Of a stretch of DNA of 64,000 nt, positions 34,440-46,049 are shown in pieces. The stretch covers positions 35,876,452 through 35,940,451 of the forward strand of contig CM069442.1 in NCBI GenBank assembly GCA_035610835.1, given 5' to 3'. A program made the translations under genes and the position numbers. The stretch comes from Ophiura sarsii. Taxonomy: Eukaryota; Echinodermata; Ophiuroidea; Amphilepidida; Ophiuridae. The first letter of the stretch is position 1. Each line of letters opens with the position of its first letter. The notes under the pieces are model-generated. The model was not told the origin of the DNA and did not search any database. It saw only the letters and a program-made list of their open reading frames with translations.

Positions 34440-34574
34440 ATGCCTCCCAAGAAGAAGCTAGCAACCAGGGGCCGAGGCCGAGGAGGAGGAAAAAGCAAGA
34501 AGGCCAAGACAGACCATGAAGAAGTGAGGATGAGATACTCAAGGAACCCATTTATATACTCAAACCCTCCATAA
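34440..34574 (+). CDS. Small basic protein or first exon inside the Harbinger-like element
   Basis: 44 codons from ATG at 34440 to TAA at 34572. The N-terminus MPPKKKLATRGRGRGGGKSK is rich in Lys, Arg and Gly and would bind nucleic acid or act as a nuclear signal; the second half (TDHEEVRMRYSRNPFIYSNP) is ordinary. The TATA box lies 53 bases upstream. A good donor-like GAA|GTGAGG follows the HEE codons, so this may instead be exon 1 of a transposon protein such as the Myb-like partner of PIF-Harbinger transposases. The rest of such a gene is not present. Unrecognised otherwise. Confidence 0.35.
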   Translation: MPPKKKLATRGRGRGGGKSKKAKTDHEEVRMRYSRNPFIYSNPP

Positions 34575-35439
34575 GTTCCCAAAACGCCGAATGCGCGCTA
34601 GCTGTACGGTAGCCCTGTCACACCATGGCGTATCGCCTGAATGTATAACAACGTATGCGAAATATCGAAAAATACGTTGGCGTACGTTGGCGTACGTTGG
34701 TGTACGCTGATACAAGTTAGGGGTAAGTTTGGGATACGTCGTATACGTTAAGAGCACGCTGTGATACGTTGTGAAAATTTGGAACACGTCGAGCCCGCGA
34801 AAAATTATTGAGCATGTTCAAAATTTCTCGACGTACTCAACGTGTGCTTAACTTACGTTCCGCATAAGTTCCCGATAGGTTCGTGGTACGTTAGACATAC
34901 GTTTACAAACGCTGACATACGTTAGACATACGCTGACATACGTTAGAGGTACGTTAATCGTCTTAAGTTATAGGTTGGACATATAGATTTACCCTTCTAG
35001 ATATTTTAATAGTTATCATCTAGGCTGCGTTTACTTGAACTGGCAACACATGTCCCGCCGTGTACGCAACTCAATTTCTGCAACGGCATAAGTCACGTGT
35101 TCGTTGTACGCCGAGGATACGCTGAGGATACGTCGAGCACGGCAGACATACGCTACGAATACGTTGGTCATACGCTCGCCGATCGCATACGCTGTGATAC
35201 GCTGTCATAAGTTTGTTATAAGTTAGTGATACGCTATCAATACGTTAGTCATACGCTATGTATGCGTTTAATACGCTATGGATACGTCCATTCCATCACC
35301 GATGTTGACGCAATTCATTGGGAAGTTGGACGTTCTTGGACGTTCTCGGACTCTGACAATTTTCGAGCTATTTTTTGAATACGTCGGCATACGTTCAGGC
35401 CACGTTCAGGCCATACGCTATGGTGTGACAGGGCCTTTA

Positions 35440-36340
35440 GATTGATTTCAATCAAACAACAAATTTCCCCTTTATAAAATTGGCAAATTCAGCGAGCTGT
35501 TTATCGACCATCCTGCTTCAAATTAATCGCATTCTTTAGCACACGCGCAATGGCAACGCTGCGTTATACGCACAACACATACGCCGGTGACTTTGTGTAG
35601 GGCATGCTAACGTGATGATCATACGCACTGAAGGTATTATTTTTCAAATTAATTAAGCCCCGCCCAAACTATACACCATTGTCTCATAATGTATGGGCGT
35701 ATCGGTTGAAAATCAGCCAAAACCAATCAAATTGCCTGCTGACATCCAAAACCACACCCACTATATAAGAATGTCATGTCTTCCATGGGGGTGTACGCCT
35801 GTACAGATATCAAACGGAATAGCCCATTTGAAATTTTTATTATTTATTTAAATGTCAGCAATTTCACAAACTATAAGAAAAGAGTCAACAAGACAAGAGA
35901 TCAGATGATTGGACAAATGGTTTATTATTTCATCTTTGGTCTGTTTGGATTATTACCATGGAAACAATATATTTTAGATGAAGAAAACATCTGAGAGCAC
36001 AGAAGTAAAATATGGAGACCAGACTTTCTTTGCTGCTATTGCGGTTTTTTTTTTTTTCAATAGCATACTCTTGGCAAGCCACAGGCATGAAATAACTCCT
36101 TGGGAAATCATTGTTGCCAATGCACATAATGACAACGAGTGAGTCCAATGGTGTGGTATATGCACACACCACATTCCAGCATCTCACAAATATTTTTCAG
36201 ATGCAGTATTATGTGTAAAGACAAAGTTTACTTTCCATTTACAGTGGTACATGTGGCTGTAAGAGTAGTCTGGTTTCTCCATTCAAATTCTATGTTTCAG
36301 ACTCAAAATTTAAAATAACTCTTAGAATGGTCAGTTCTAT
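35440..36340. other. Intergenic, nothing recognised
   Basis: Overlapping short frames on both strands with no motif. Confidence 0.45.
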
Positions 36341-36344
36341 CTTC

Positions 36345-39010
36345 AGTGAATAGCATTTCACTTGATTACACAGATCATCAGACTTGTGATTACACATATG
36401 ATGCTCTCTTCAGTAGATAGCATTTCACTAGATTACACAGATCATCAGACTTGTGATTACACATATGATGTTATCTTCAGTAGATAGCATTTCACTAGAT
36501 TACACAGATCATCAGACTTGTGATTACACATATGATATTATCTTCAGTAGATAGCATTTCACTAGATTACACAGATCATCAGACTTGTGATTACACATAT
36601 GATGTTATCTTCAGTAGATAGCATTTCACTAGATTACACAGATCATCAGACTTGTGATTACACATATGATGTTATCTACAGTAGATAGCATTTCACTAGA
36701 TTACACAGATCATCAGACTTGTGATTACACATATGGTGCTATCTTCAGTAGATAGCATTTCACTGGATTACACAGATCATCAGACTTGTGATTACACATA
36801 TGATGTTATCTTCAGTAGATAGCATTTCACTAGATTACACAGATCATCAGACTTGTGATTACACATATGATATTATCTTCAGTAGATAGCATTTCACTAG
36901 ATTACACAGATCATCAGACTTGTGATTACACATATAATGCTATCTTTAGTAGATAGCATTTCACTTGATTACACAGATCATCAGACTTGTGATTACACAT
37001 ATGATGCTATCTTCAGTAGATAGCATTTCACTAGATTACACAGATCATCACACTTGTGATTACACATATGATGTTATCTTCAGTAGATAGCATTTCACTA
37101 GATTACACAGATCATCAGACTTGTGATTACACATATGATGTTATCTACAGTAGATAGTATTTCACTAGATTACACAGATCATCATACTTGTGATTACACA
37201 TATGATGTTATCTTCAGTAGATAGCATTTCACTTGATTACACAGATCATCAGACTTGTGATTACACATATGGTGCTATCTTCAGTAGATAGCATTTCACT
37301 AGATTACACAGATCATCAGACTTGTGATTACACATATGATGTTATCTACAGTAGATAGCATTTCACTAGATTACACAGATCATCAGACTTGTGATTACAC
37401 ATATGGTGCTATCTTCAGTAGATAGCATTTCACTAGATTACACAGATCATCAGACTTGTGATTACACATATGATGTTATCTACAGTAGATAGCATTTCAC
37501 TAGATTACACAGATCATCAGACTTGTGATTACACATATGATGTTATCTTCAGTAGATAGCATTTCACTAGATTACACAGATCATCAGACTTGTGATTACA
37601 CATATGATGCTATCTTCAGTAGATAGCATTTCACTTGATTACACAGATCATCAGACTTGTGATTACACATATGATGCTATCTTCAGTAGATAGCATTTCA
37701 CTAGATTACGCAGATCATCAGACTTGTGATTACACATATGATGTTATCTTCAGTAGATAGCATTTCACTAGATTACACAGATCATCAGACTTGTGATTAC
37801 ACATATGATGCTATCTTCAGTAGATAGCATTTCACTAGATTACACAGATCATCAGACTTGTGATTACACATATGGTGCTATCTTCAGTAGATAGCATTTC
37901 ACTGGATAACACAGATCATCAGACTTGTGATTACACATATGATGCTATCTTCAGTAGATAGCATTTCACTAGATTACACAGATCATCAGACTTGTGATTA
38001 CACATATGATGCTATCTTCAGTAGATAGCATTTCACTAGATTACACAGATCATCAGACTTGTGATTACACATATGGTGCTATCTTCAGTAGATAGCATTT
38101 CACTGGATTACACAGATCATCAGACTTGTGATTACACATATGATGTTATCTTCAGTAGACAGCATTTCACTAGATTACACAGGTCATCAGACTTGTGATT
38201 ACACATTCGATGTTATCTTCAGTAGACAGCATTTCACTAGATTACACAGGTCATCAGACTTGTGATTACACATATGATGTTATCTTCAGTAGATACCATT
38301 TCACTAGATTACACAGGTCATCAGACTTGTGATTACACATTCGATGTTATCTTCAGTAGATAGCATTTCACTGGATTACACAGATCATCAGACTTGTGAT
38401 TACACATATGATGTTATCTTCAGTAGATAGCATTTCACTAGATTACACAGATCATCAGACTTGTGATTACACATATGATGTTATCTTCAGTAGATAGCAT
38501 TTCACTACACTGTAAAAAGAAACGTTTATATTTCTGATAACACTTAATAAACACTTAAACACGTTTATTTTTGTGTTTTACGTGTAAAGGTATAGGAGGC
38601 ATTTCTGCGATAAACGTTTGCGTAAACACTACAACACGTTTATAGAGGTAATTGTGTAATATTTATTAACACACCAACATGTTTATATCAGCAATATAAA
38701 CATGTTGGGGTGTTAATAATTATACAACAAATACCTCTATAAACGTGTTGTAGTGTTTATGCAAACGTTTATCGTAGAAATGCCTCCTATACCTTTACAC
38801 GTAAAACACAAAAATAAACGTGTTTAAGTGTTTATTAAGTGTTATCAGAAATATAAACGTTTCTTTTTACAGTGTAGATTACACAGGTCATCAGACTTGT
38901 GATTACACATTCGATGTTATCTTCAGTAGATAGCATTTCACTAGATTACACATACGATGTTATCTTCAGTAGACAGCATTTCACTAGATTACACAGGTCA
39001 TCAGACTTTT
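36345..39010 (+). repeat. 67-base satellite array, about 32 units plus outliers
   Basis: Unit begins near TAGATAGCATTTCACTAGAT and ends GTTATCTTCAG; most copies are over 95% alike. GATTACACA occurs twice in each unit, 26 bases apart. At unit junctions, copies with GCTATC form a perfect hairpin TGCTATCT-TCAGT-AGATAGCA. The array runs unbroken from about 36345 to 38507, is interrupted by a MITE, and fades by 39010. Confidence 0.97.
38508..38874. mobile_element. 367-base near-perfect palindromic MITE inserted in the satellite
   Basis: CACTGTAAAAAGAAACGTTT and its exact complement at the ends, TA duplicated (38506-38507, 38875-38876). The arms are complementary for about 175 bases each, meeting near 38691. 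Removing it restores a normal satellite unit (CACTA|GATT). Confidence 0.92.
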
Positions 39011-39985
39011 CATAAACTTTATTAATTTACTCTTGTCTTAAAAATAATCATTTCAATTTTGTGTGTATCTGTTTTGTAAACCATGCTGATATTGCTCAAG
39101 AAATCTTTAAATGTTACACAGCCACTTAAAAATGTAGTATTGTGTCATGTTATATGGATGATCAAGACTGTCACTTTTCATTAAAAACATATTTTGGATA
39201 TTCACTGATAAGTATGATAATAATAATAGTAATAACATAATTATATGCAGCAATGGAAATACCCACATGACTGTAGAAACTATACACTTTGTGGACTTAG
39301 AATATATTTCTAACCCTAACTTTTACAAAAGGAAATAAATCAGTTGAAAAAGTAGTCCTTTAGTGGGAATTGAACCATGGACATATGTATTGCAAAGCAT
39401 GTATCTCATCCAATAGACTAGTGAGGGTGAACTGGCCAGAACATGATTTTAATTCAGTAGATAGCATTTCACTAAATTACACATACGATGTTATCTTCAG
39501 TAGACAGCATTTCACTAGATTACACAGGTCATCAGACTTTTCATAAACTTTATTAATTTACTCTTGTCTTAAAAAATAATCATTTCAATTTTGTGTGTAT
39601 CTGTTTTGTAAACCATGCTGATATTGCTCAAGAAATCTTTAAATGTTACACAGCCACTTAAAAATGTAGTATTGTGTCATGTTATATGGATGATCAAGAC
39701 TGTCACTTTTCATTAAAAACATATTTTGGATATTCACTGATAAGTATGATAATAATAATAGTAATAACATTATTATATGCAGCAATGGAAATACCCACAT
39801 GACTGTAGAAACTATACACTTTGTGGACTTAGAATATATTTCTAACCCTAACTTTTACAAAAGGAAATAAATCAGTTGAAAAAGTAGTCCTTTAGTGGGA
39901 ATTGAACCATGGACATATGTATTGCAAAGCATGTATCTCATCCAATAGACTAGTGAGGGTGAACTGGCCAGAACATGATTTTAAT
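38923..39985 (+). repeat. 531-base segmental tandem duplication
   Basis: 38923-39453 and 39454-39985 are nearly identical (an A insertion and a few changes). Each contains a satellite remnant and about 450 bases of unique sequence, including a degraded tRNA-like segment on the minus strand (about 39361-39430 and 39893-39962) with a GGTTCAATTCC box B. Confidence 0.9.
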
Positions 39986-40152
39986 CCCTTTTAAACATTA
40001 CGGAATAGAGCAATACTTATGATCAGTACACACCATATTATGAATTGAGCTGCGATACACATGATCGAATCGTCTACCCGGGTTGACAGTCATGTGGGTA
40101 TTTCCATTACTGCTTATTCATATAGTGCCCATCCCCTGGCCTGAGCTACTGC

Positions 40153-40455
40153 CCGGGGGGGGGGGGGGGGGGGGGGGTACTTGGATTTATTTTGGACGGG
40201 GGTGTGCAGCTCCAGCCTCAAAACCCATACCCACTTCCAAGGGTAATTTTGCCGGAAAGGGTACCCATGACTAAGGATTTTTCTTCAAATGTAGACCCAT
40301 GTCTAAGGGTAATCTCATGGTTAAATGGGTTGAATTCCACGATTCCGGGGTTGAATTTATCGAATTGAATTCAGGTTGATATTGAAAAACGCCCGGAAAA
40401 AACCCATGAAAAAACGACCCACTGGAGCGGCACGTCCCCGTATGCCTTACATACG
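40153..40455. mobile_element. Poly(G)-headed dispersed element, copy 2
   Basis: 23-G run at the left, CCCCGTATGCCTTACATACG at the right, and the 11-base repeat TGAGCTACTGC on both sides (40142-40152, 40456-40466). Shares ACCCATGTCTAAGG and GAAAAAACGACCCACTG with 11727-11983; an extra 60 bases near 40320-40385. Confidence 0.75.
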
Positions 40456-40466
40456 TGAGCTACTGC

Positions 40467-41340
40467 AGTAAACGCATAAACGCAGGAATCATTATCTACA
40501 GATAGTTCTCATTCTTGCTATGAATACAAACCAAACATGAAAAATAGTGACCATAAATGGTGTTGTCATGTCTTTGATTTATATTTAAAATAATCTCTAT
40601 TAGGCCTATATAAGATTTCAGTTCACGATGCTGAGTATAAAAGACAAGCACAATACAACGATTTCCAAAATATGTGTTGAACTTTGTACAGAATAACAAT
40701 TCACTTTAAGGGTTTTTTTTATATTTCACCCGTAAAACCGGTTTCACATTTCAGTTTTGTATAATAAAGAAATTGTACTCTGGCATAAAACTATATATTT
40801 TTCTAAAAATACATGAGTATCTTATGCTCAAAATTCTACTTATTTCAACCATGTTGTCATGGCGCTTGTATATTTGAAAGACACTCCTGAGATATTAAGA
40901 CACCGTTCTACAGGTCCACCCTACCAAGAATTTTAAAAAGTGGTGAACAAATGTTCTTGTACAAATGAATACCAAAATTACAAAAACAATTTCATTTTAA
41001 ATGCAAAGGAGAGAGAAAATATTTTCAAATTTGGAGAAAAGAAATGTTTTTTGTTTTTTTTGCAAAATGGCCGATCCAAAATGGCGGAGAATATTCCACA
41101 GAGGATTTGATGCATTTGAAAAGACTTATCACAGTATTTATAATAGCGCAGCGTTCCCGCTAGGTAAAAGTGCAGATAGATTGTGAAAATGACCCAGATT
41201 TTCGAAAATGTCTTGAAAAAGACAATAAAAAAGAAGAAAAAATTCTTGATGCTGCAGCCAAAACAGATGCGCGCGAGGACGAGAAACTACTAATTTCTTT
41301 AATTTGGCCTTAGACCTGTTGAACAGGCATTTCCCCCTCA
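40467..41340. other. Intergenic, nothing recognised
   Basis: No gene; ATGGCCGATCCAAAATGGCG at 41066 is suggestive of a start context, but the frame has no motif. Confidence 0.4.
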
Positions 41341-41346
41341 CCCTTA

Positions 41347-41547
41347 CTGTAGAACACTTGAAATTCGCAGGTACTTTATTTCGCAAATTACCAAAAGCCA
41401 ACATTTTCGCAAGGATTTTAATTTCGCGATTCCAAAATTTGACTCAGATTTTAAACTTTTACCGTGGTTTATTTTGCGGGGATTTAATTTCATGAATTTA
41501 GGGTCCTTGCAAAATTAAATAGCTTGCGAATTTAAGTAGTTTTACAG
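41347..41547. mobile_element. CTGTAAAACAAGTTAATTTCGCG-family MITE, diverged copy
   Basis: Ends CTGTAGAACACTTGAAATTC / AATTTAAGTAGTTTTACAG, TA on both sides, 201 bases long like the copy at 45847. Repeated TTCGC/GCGAA words inside. Confidence 0.6.
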
Positions 41548-42379
41548 TATATAGCTAAAGCTATAAATATGAATATAATTTAATCTACTTGTAAAATATA
41601 TACATGTCAAATACTGTCTATACATGTCAAACATTGTCTATATACATGTCACATAGTATCTATACATACCTACAAACACAAAAGGCTAGCTAATATTATA
41701 AGCTTATCAATAAGTTAATGTCATCTATACATCCGTTATATTTGTCACCTATATAATTATGTACACAAACTATTATACGGGGGCATAACAGCAATCTAAG
41801 AAAGAACTGTTGGTACACTTTGAGGACCTTGTTAAAATCATTCCCCCTATTCAATGTTTTTTGGAATTGGAACTTTTTCATCACCACGATCATTGGGACC
41901 CTCAACATTGATTGGTGGGGTCCGGGTGGGGGAGGGATATGAGTACTACAGAAAGTTTTGTTGAAAAACCAGCGCTTAAAAGTTATTCCTTAATGTGGAT
42001 ATTGCTGAAGAAATGAACTCGGTGTTCCAACACCAATTTTCCGGAATTGAGGGCTCACTTGTCAGAGTGGGTAAAAAAATCCAGATCAGATGGTAAATGT
42101 GTCCTTTTTCAGCGAGTAAGTAAGGGCATTATGTGGCAGGATTATTCATTCATTTCTGCCTGGTATACGTAATCAAAGGACACCGTCTTCCCCTTTGGTC
42201 TTCCCATGTCCTCTCCTTCAAATGTTATGGAACTGTTTATGTATTTAAAAGCATATTCAACCATTATAATAACTGAACATCTAAAAATCAAATTGAATAA
42301 GTTTTAATGCATTCAAGCAGCCATGCAACCAGATATAAGAACAAGCAATAGCCTAAAATGAGATAGTGCCATTTTTTTT
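41548..42379. other. Intergenic, minor repeats only
   Basis: ATACATGTCAAA is repeated three to four times at 41600-41655. CAACATTGATTGGTGGGG near 41905 is a dispersed fragment. Confidence 0.45.
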
Positions 42380-42404
42380 GGGGGGGGGGGGGGGGGGGCG
42401 GATC

Positions 42405-42856
42405 AGGCCACAAAAATATGTATTATGAAGGCACTAATCTTTCCGGTCGCAACATATGGAGCTGAAACATGGTCAGTCGGAATAGCAGATTCAAAGAAAA
42501 TATCAGCTTTTGAAATGTGGTGTTGGCGCAAGATGCTAGGAATATCATGGAAAGAGCATAAGACAAATGAATTTGTCAGAAGCCAGATTGGGAACCAAAC
42601 TTCTCTGTATACAAAGATCATGCGCAACAAGCTACAATACTTTGGACATATTGCTAGACGAGAGGGTGACAATCTAGAAAAGGTGATAATACAAGGAGCT
42701 ATCGAAGGAAGACGTAAACGTGGCAGACCAAAGCTTCGTTGGACTGATGGCATTAAAGAAGCAACTGGTCTATCTCTTATCTCTGCGCATCGCATGTCAC
42801 AAAATAGACAACGATGGCGCTCCATCATCAATAGGGTTACAAAGAATCAGCCATGA
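42405..42856 (+). pseudogene. LINE ORF2 C-terminal fragment (endonuclease/reverse transcriptase type)
   Basis: An intact 143-codon piece with FPVATYGAETWS, AFEMWCWRKMLGISW, YFGHIARREGDNLEKVIIQG and EGRRKRGRPKLRWTDGIKEA. This is the conserved tail downstream of the reverse transcriptase in RTE-like and related LINEs. The catalytic part is missing: a 19-G run (42380-42398) sits right where the coding sequence starts. No stop occurs before the natural end, so decay is slight. Confidence 0.85.
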
Positions 42857-42869
42857 TCCATAGGACGAC

Positions 42870-42960
42870 GACAGGCCACGCCGGGGATGGAACCCAGGCC
42901 ACCTGTGTGGAAATCAGACACCTAACTGATTGGGCTAACTGATCAGCTTGAAAAAAAATG
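42870..42960 (-). mobile_element. tRNA-like SINE head, inverted, behind the LINE fragment
   Basis: On the minus strand TTAGCCCAATCAGTTAGG resembles box A and CTGGGTTCCATCCCCGG forms a T arm. The acceptor does not pair. It may be part of the LINE 3' region or a separate SINE. Confidence 0.45.
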
Positions 42961-43143
42961 TTCTGCCCCATCTGATAGCCCTCCTGATCTTCGGGATCGA
43001 ATGGGGAAGCATGGGCTACCAGCAGCTATAGAGATATAGGTCAGTTAATCTGAAACTTGACATATTTTTCTTTTCTTGCCTTTCTTAGTTCATCTAACCC
43101 AGTTATGGTGTTTGTTTTTACATATCCAGATGTTCTTCTATTA

Positions 43144-43520
43144 AAGGGGCATTTAGAGATACGTATGGGAGTGCGCCCTCAATATCCTGGAACTCAGTTT
43201 TTTTGCATCAAAGTAATACTTAGGCATACTAACTACCATCTGAAACAGTTTACCAACATTTGCCGTTTATCATATAAAATTTCATGATTTTCTTAGTTTC
43301 GATATGATCATATCGAAACTAAGGTGCTGAATTCGGAAGTTATGCTAAGTTTTACTCACGGAGTTTCGCGGCAAATCTCAACCTGGAAGTGCCGTTATTT
43401 GCTTAGTTTTGCATGAAGGCGATGTCGGAATTGTATGATTTTTTAGATTTGGGCTATGTTGATGATTATCTTTACGTTATTTGCTCATTTAGTATATCGA
43501 TACATCTCTCAATGCCCCTT
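43144..43520. mobile_element. TA-flanked MITE, AAGGGGCATTTAGAGAT ends
   Basis: Inverted ends AAGGGGCATTTAGAGAT / ATCTCTCAATGCCCCTT, TA on both sides. Near its middle GTTTCGATATGATCATATCGAAAC is a perfect palindrome. Related to elements at 56206 and 63375. Confidence 0.75.
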
Positions 43521-44130
43521 TAAAGACACCATATCAGAAAATCTGGATATTTACACACACAAAATATTATGTTAAAGCTAGGTAAAGTTCAGTAGTTCAA
43601 ATAACTAGTGCCTTGCATCATTAGTTCCCATTTTGTAGTCTATTGTAGGTATAATAACTGTAGCATACTGATGAAAATGATATGATTATAAAATGTCATG
43701 AATAATAAAAACAAATGTCATGCATGACAAAAATATCAAGACTGTGTATTGGGAATCAACTTGCTTTATAGCGATATAGCGATACAAATATAGCAATACA
43801 TATGTGACCTGTCACATCAAAATGGACATGTTGGAGGCCTGAGTCAATTCCGAGTTATTGGTATGACTTGAAAGAGCAAATTTTAGGCTTTAAAATGACA
43901 CCATGTTGAAGGTAATCGGACTTTGTAATTACCAGATATGATTTGAAGAAGTATATTTTTTCTATTATTTTCTTTATATTTCACCAAATATATTGGCCTC
44001 TATCTCACAACTGTGTTTGCCGACAACATGTCCTTTTTGACGCGACTGGTCACATATATGTGTCCCGCCACGTCCAAATGAACATTTTGGAGGCAAAACT
44101 CCAGTCTTGAGTAAGGCAACACAAATTGCT

Positions 44131-44454
44131 GTGTTGCCCTCAAGTGCCAAAATGTTGAGGTCGGATTGGTTGGTCATTGTGGGCTTTTTTGTCGGTTTTT
44201 TTAATCGTGGAAAAATATAACTGCCAGACCAGGGCTGTCGTGGTTCATGTCAAGACAAAATTGGTAAATGTCAATTTTACTAATGTTTCTAGTGTGATAA
44301 TTGTTTAAAGACTTTTTATTCAAGCAAACATATTCATTTCAAGCAGAAAATAGTAATATTTTGACAATTTGGGTGAAATTTAAATCTAAAAAAAATATGA
44401 TCCTGATTTTTTTGAATTTCAGGGTAATTCACCGAGGGCAACACAACAATTTTA
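44131..44454. mobile_element. Element with TGTGTTGCCCTC ends
   Basis: TGTGTTGCCCTCAAGTG and GAGGGCAACACAACA in inverted positions; partial copy at 19719-19771. Target duplication unclear. Confidence 0.5.
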
Positions 44455-44658
44455 TCTTGGCCTCAAAGATCTTTTTAATGTAACTATCTTTTTACTGTAA
44501 AAATCACATAGAAGATCACTGCAGTGAGATTGGGAATTGAGAGCAAATATTCTTTGCTTTCTGGAATATAGATAAAGTAATAGTTGGGATAATATTTTGG
44601 TATTTATATTGAATGAAGTTGTGTATCATTTCACATTTTGACAACATATTTTGAATAA

Positions 44659-44958
44659 GGCCAAACAAAGAAGAAGGTCCGCCTCAGAAGCCCGCCCGCA
44701 TTGGTATGTGAAATGAACTACGGCGCGTAGGTCTATGCGCTGGGGGCTAAAAATCTTCTTCTTTTTTTGATTTTTTTAAAATTAATTTTTTCTTTTTTTT
44801 TAAAAAGTTTTAAAAAGTTCTCTGTCAGCTTGGATAAGCAACAAAAAAATATATAGCAAAAAAAAAAAATTGCATACCTCATAGCCTATTTTCTAAAAAA
44901 AAAGCACTTGGGTTTTTTGCACAATGTTTCTGAGACAGACTTTCTTCTTTGTTTGGCC
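44659..44958. mobile_element. PIF-Harbinger-like MITE, TAA target site
   Basis: Ends GGCCAAACAAAGAAGAAGGTC / CTTTCTTCTTTGTTTGGCC, flanked by TAA (44656-44658, 44959-44961). 300 bases; AT-rich right half. Confidence 0.75.
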
Positions 44959-45132
44959 TAAGTATGACACACTTTTCCCTTGAATACAGCCAACTTCTTG
45001 AAATAAATAAAGAGGGATATTATGAATTCAACTTCCCATTTAGTATCTTAATGTATTATATTTAACAAAACATCTTGAATGAAATATGTTCAGATTTTAT
45101 ATTACAGGTATTGGAATTAAACATGAATAATA

Positions 45133-45595
45133 CAGGGTGTCCCAAACATGTTGATACACTTTTAAAGCTCTGTATCTCTCTTATTAAAATAATTGACAGT
45201 ATAAAACTGAAAAAATACTTGGATAGAGAAACTTTAATACCAAACTTGATGCCTTTTCTGAGGCCCCATATTGTTAAACACACGCTGAAAGGTGTTGTAA
45301 CATAACTCACAATACCATACAATTGCTCAACTTGCAAGACTCACAGTGTACAAGTAACTGTACTCGCATGCTGCATGTTCCTCTCATTCCGTTCATGTGG
45401 AGTTTTGCTGAAAAATACTTTCACGCACTACATGTTGTACTATCTGTGGCAACACAGATAGCTGTTACTGTAAGTTTTGTATCAAAATAATTCTACAAGT
45501 CGTCTCTATCCAAATATATTTTCAGTTTTATATGGTCAATTATTTTATGGGACATATAAAGCTTTAAAAAGTATCAACACTTTTTGGACACCCTG
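45133..45595. mobile_element. TA-flanked element, CAGGGTGTCC family, copy 1
   Basis: Ends CAGGGTGTCCCAAACATGTT / AACACTTTTTGGACACCCTG with long inner complementarity (TTGATAC..AAAGCT, ATAAAACTGAAAA..TATTTGGATAGAGA). TA on both sides. Confidence 0.8.
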
Positions 45596-45846
45596 TACAT
45601 TTAAGTTAACATTAATTGAGACATGCATATTCATCTAAGGTACATGTCACTCAGTTCTTGGTCTACAATAACATCCTTACATACAGTAAATATAATTTAT
45701 ACGATAAATTATCTAATAAATAATGAAATAATCTACAAATCTAAAACTATTTACATTTGATATACAATTATCATCATACAAATAATCTTGTGTATTATTT
45801 CTATATACACTTTGAGCTTGCTGGACAATATGATCAACATTTGTTA

Positions 45847-46047
45847 CTGTAAAACATGTTAATTTCGCGGCAACTTTTGTTCGCGAATTGCTTATCATCA
45901 CTAGTTTCGCGTTAACTTAATTTCGCGAATCTAAAATGTCTACCACTACTGTCATCTTCACACACATTAATTCGCGACAATATAATTTCGCAAAATTTGA
46001 GCCATTCGCAAAATTTGAGCCATTCGCAAAATTAACTTGTTTTACAG
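45847..46047. mobile_element. CTGTAAAACATGTTAATTTCGCG-family MITE
   Basis: 201 bases, TA on both sides. CTGTAAAACATGTTAATTTC / AAATTAACTTGTTTTACAG ends and many TTCGCGAA words. Sister copies at 59914-60104 and 41347-41547. Confidence 0.82.
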
Positions 46048-46049
46048 TA

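Larger units (their letters stand above)
33621..35436. mobile_element. 1.8 kb PIF-Harbinger-like composite with phased CGTA arrays
   Basis: Ends AGGCCCTGTCACACCATA and TATGGTGTGACAGGGCCT are perfect complements, flanked by TTA (33618-33620, 35437-35439). Inside are a second end-like AAGGCCCTGTCACGTATCC at 34113 and a third AGCCCTGTCACACCATGG at 34608. A 330-base direct repeat is present (33621-33950 and about 34608-34965), as is a long inverted repeat (about 34120-34350 and 35095-35290). ACGTAT/GCGTAT words recur every 10-11 bases. I read it as a nest of two or more related elements. No transposase domain is seen. Confidence 0.8.

Noticed and set aside
36345..39010. CRISPR-like array appearance
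   Set aside because: The whole 67-base unit repeats with no unique spacers, and the context is a eukaryotic genome.
39361..39430. tRNA-Cys-like gene on the minus strand (GCA in the loop)
   Set aside because: Acceptor and T stems do not pair; better read as a decayed tRNA-like piece in a segmental duplication.
40083..40274. Gly-rich frame
   Set aside because: Created by the 23-G run of the poly(G)-headed element.
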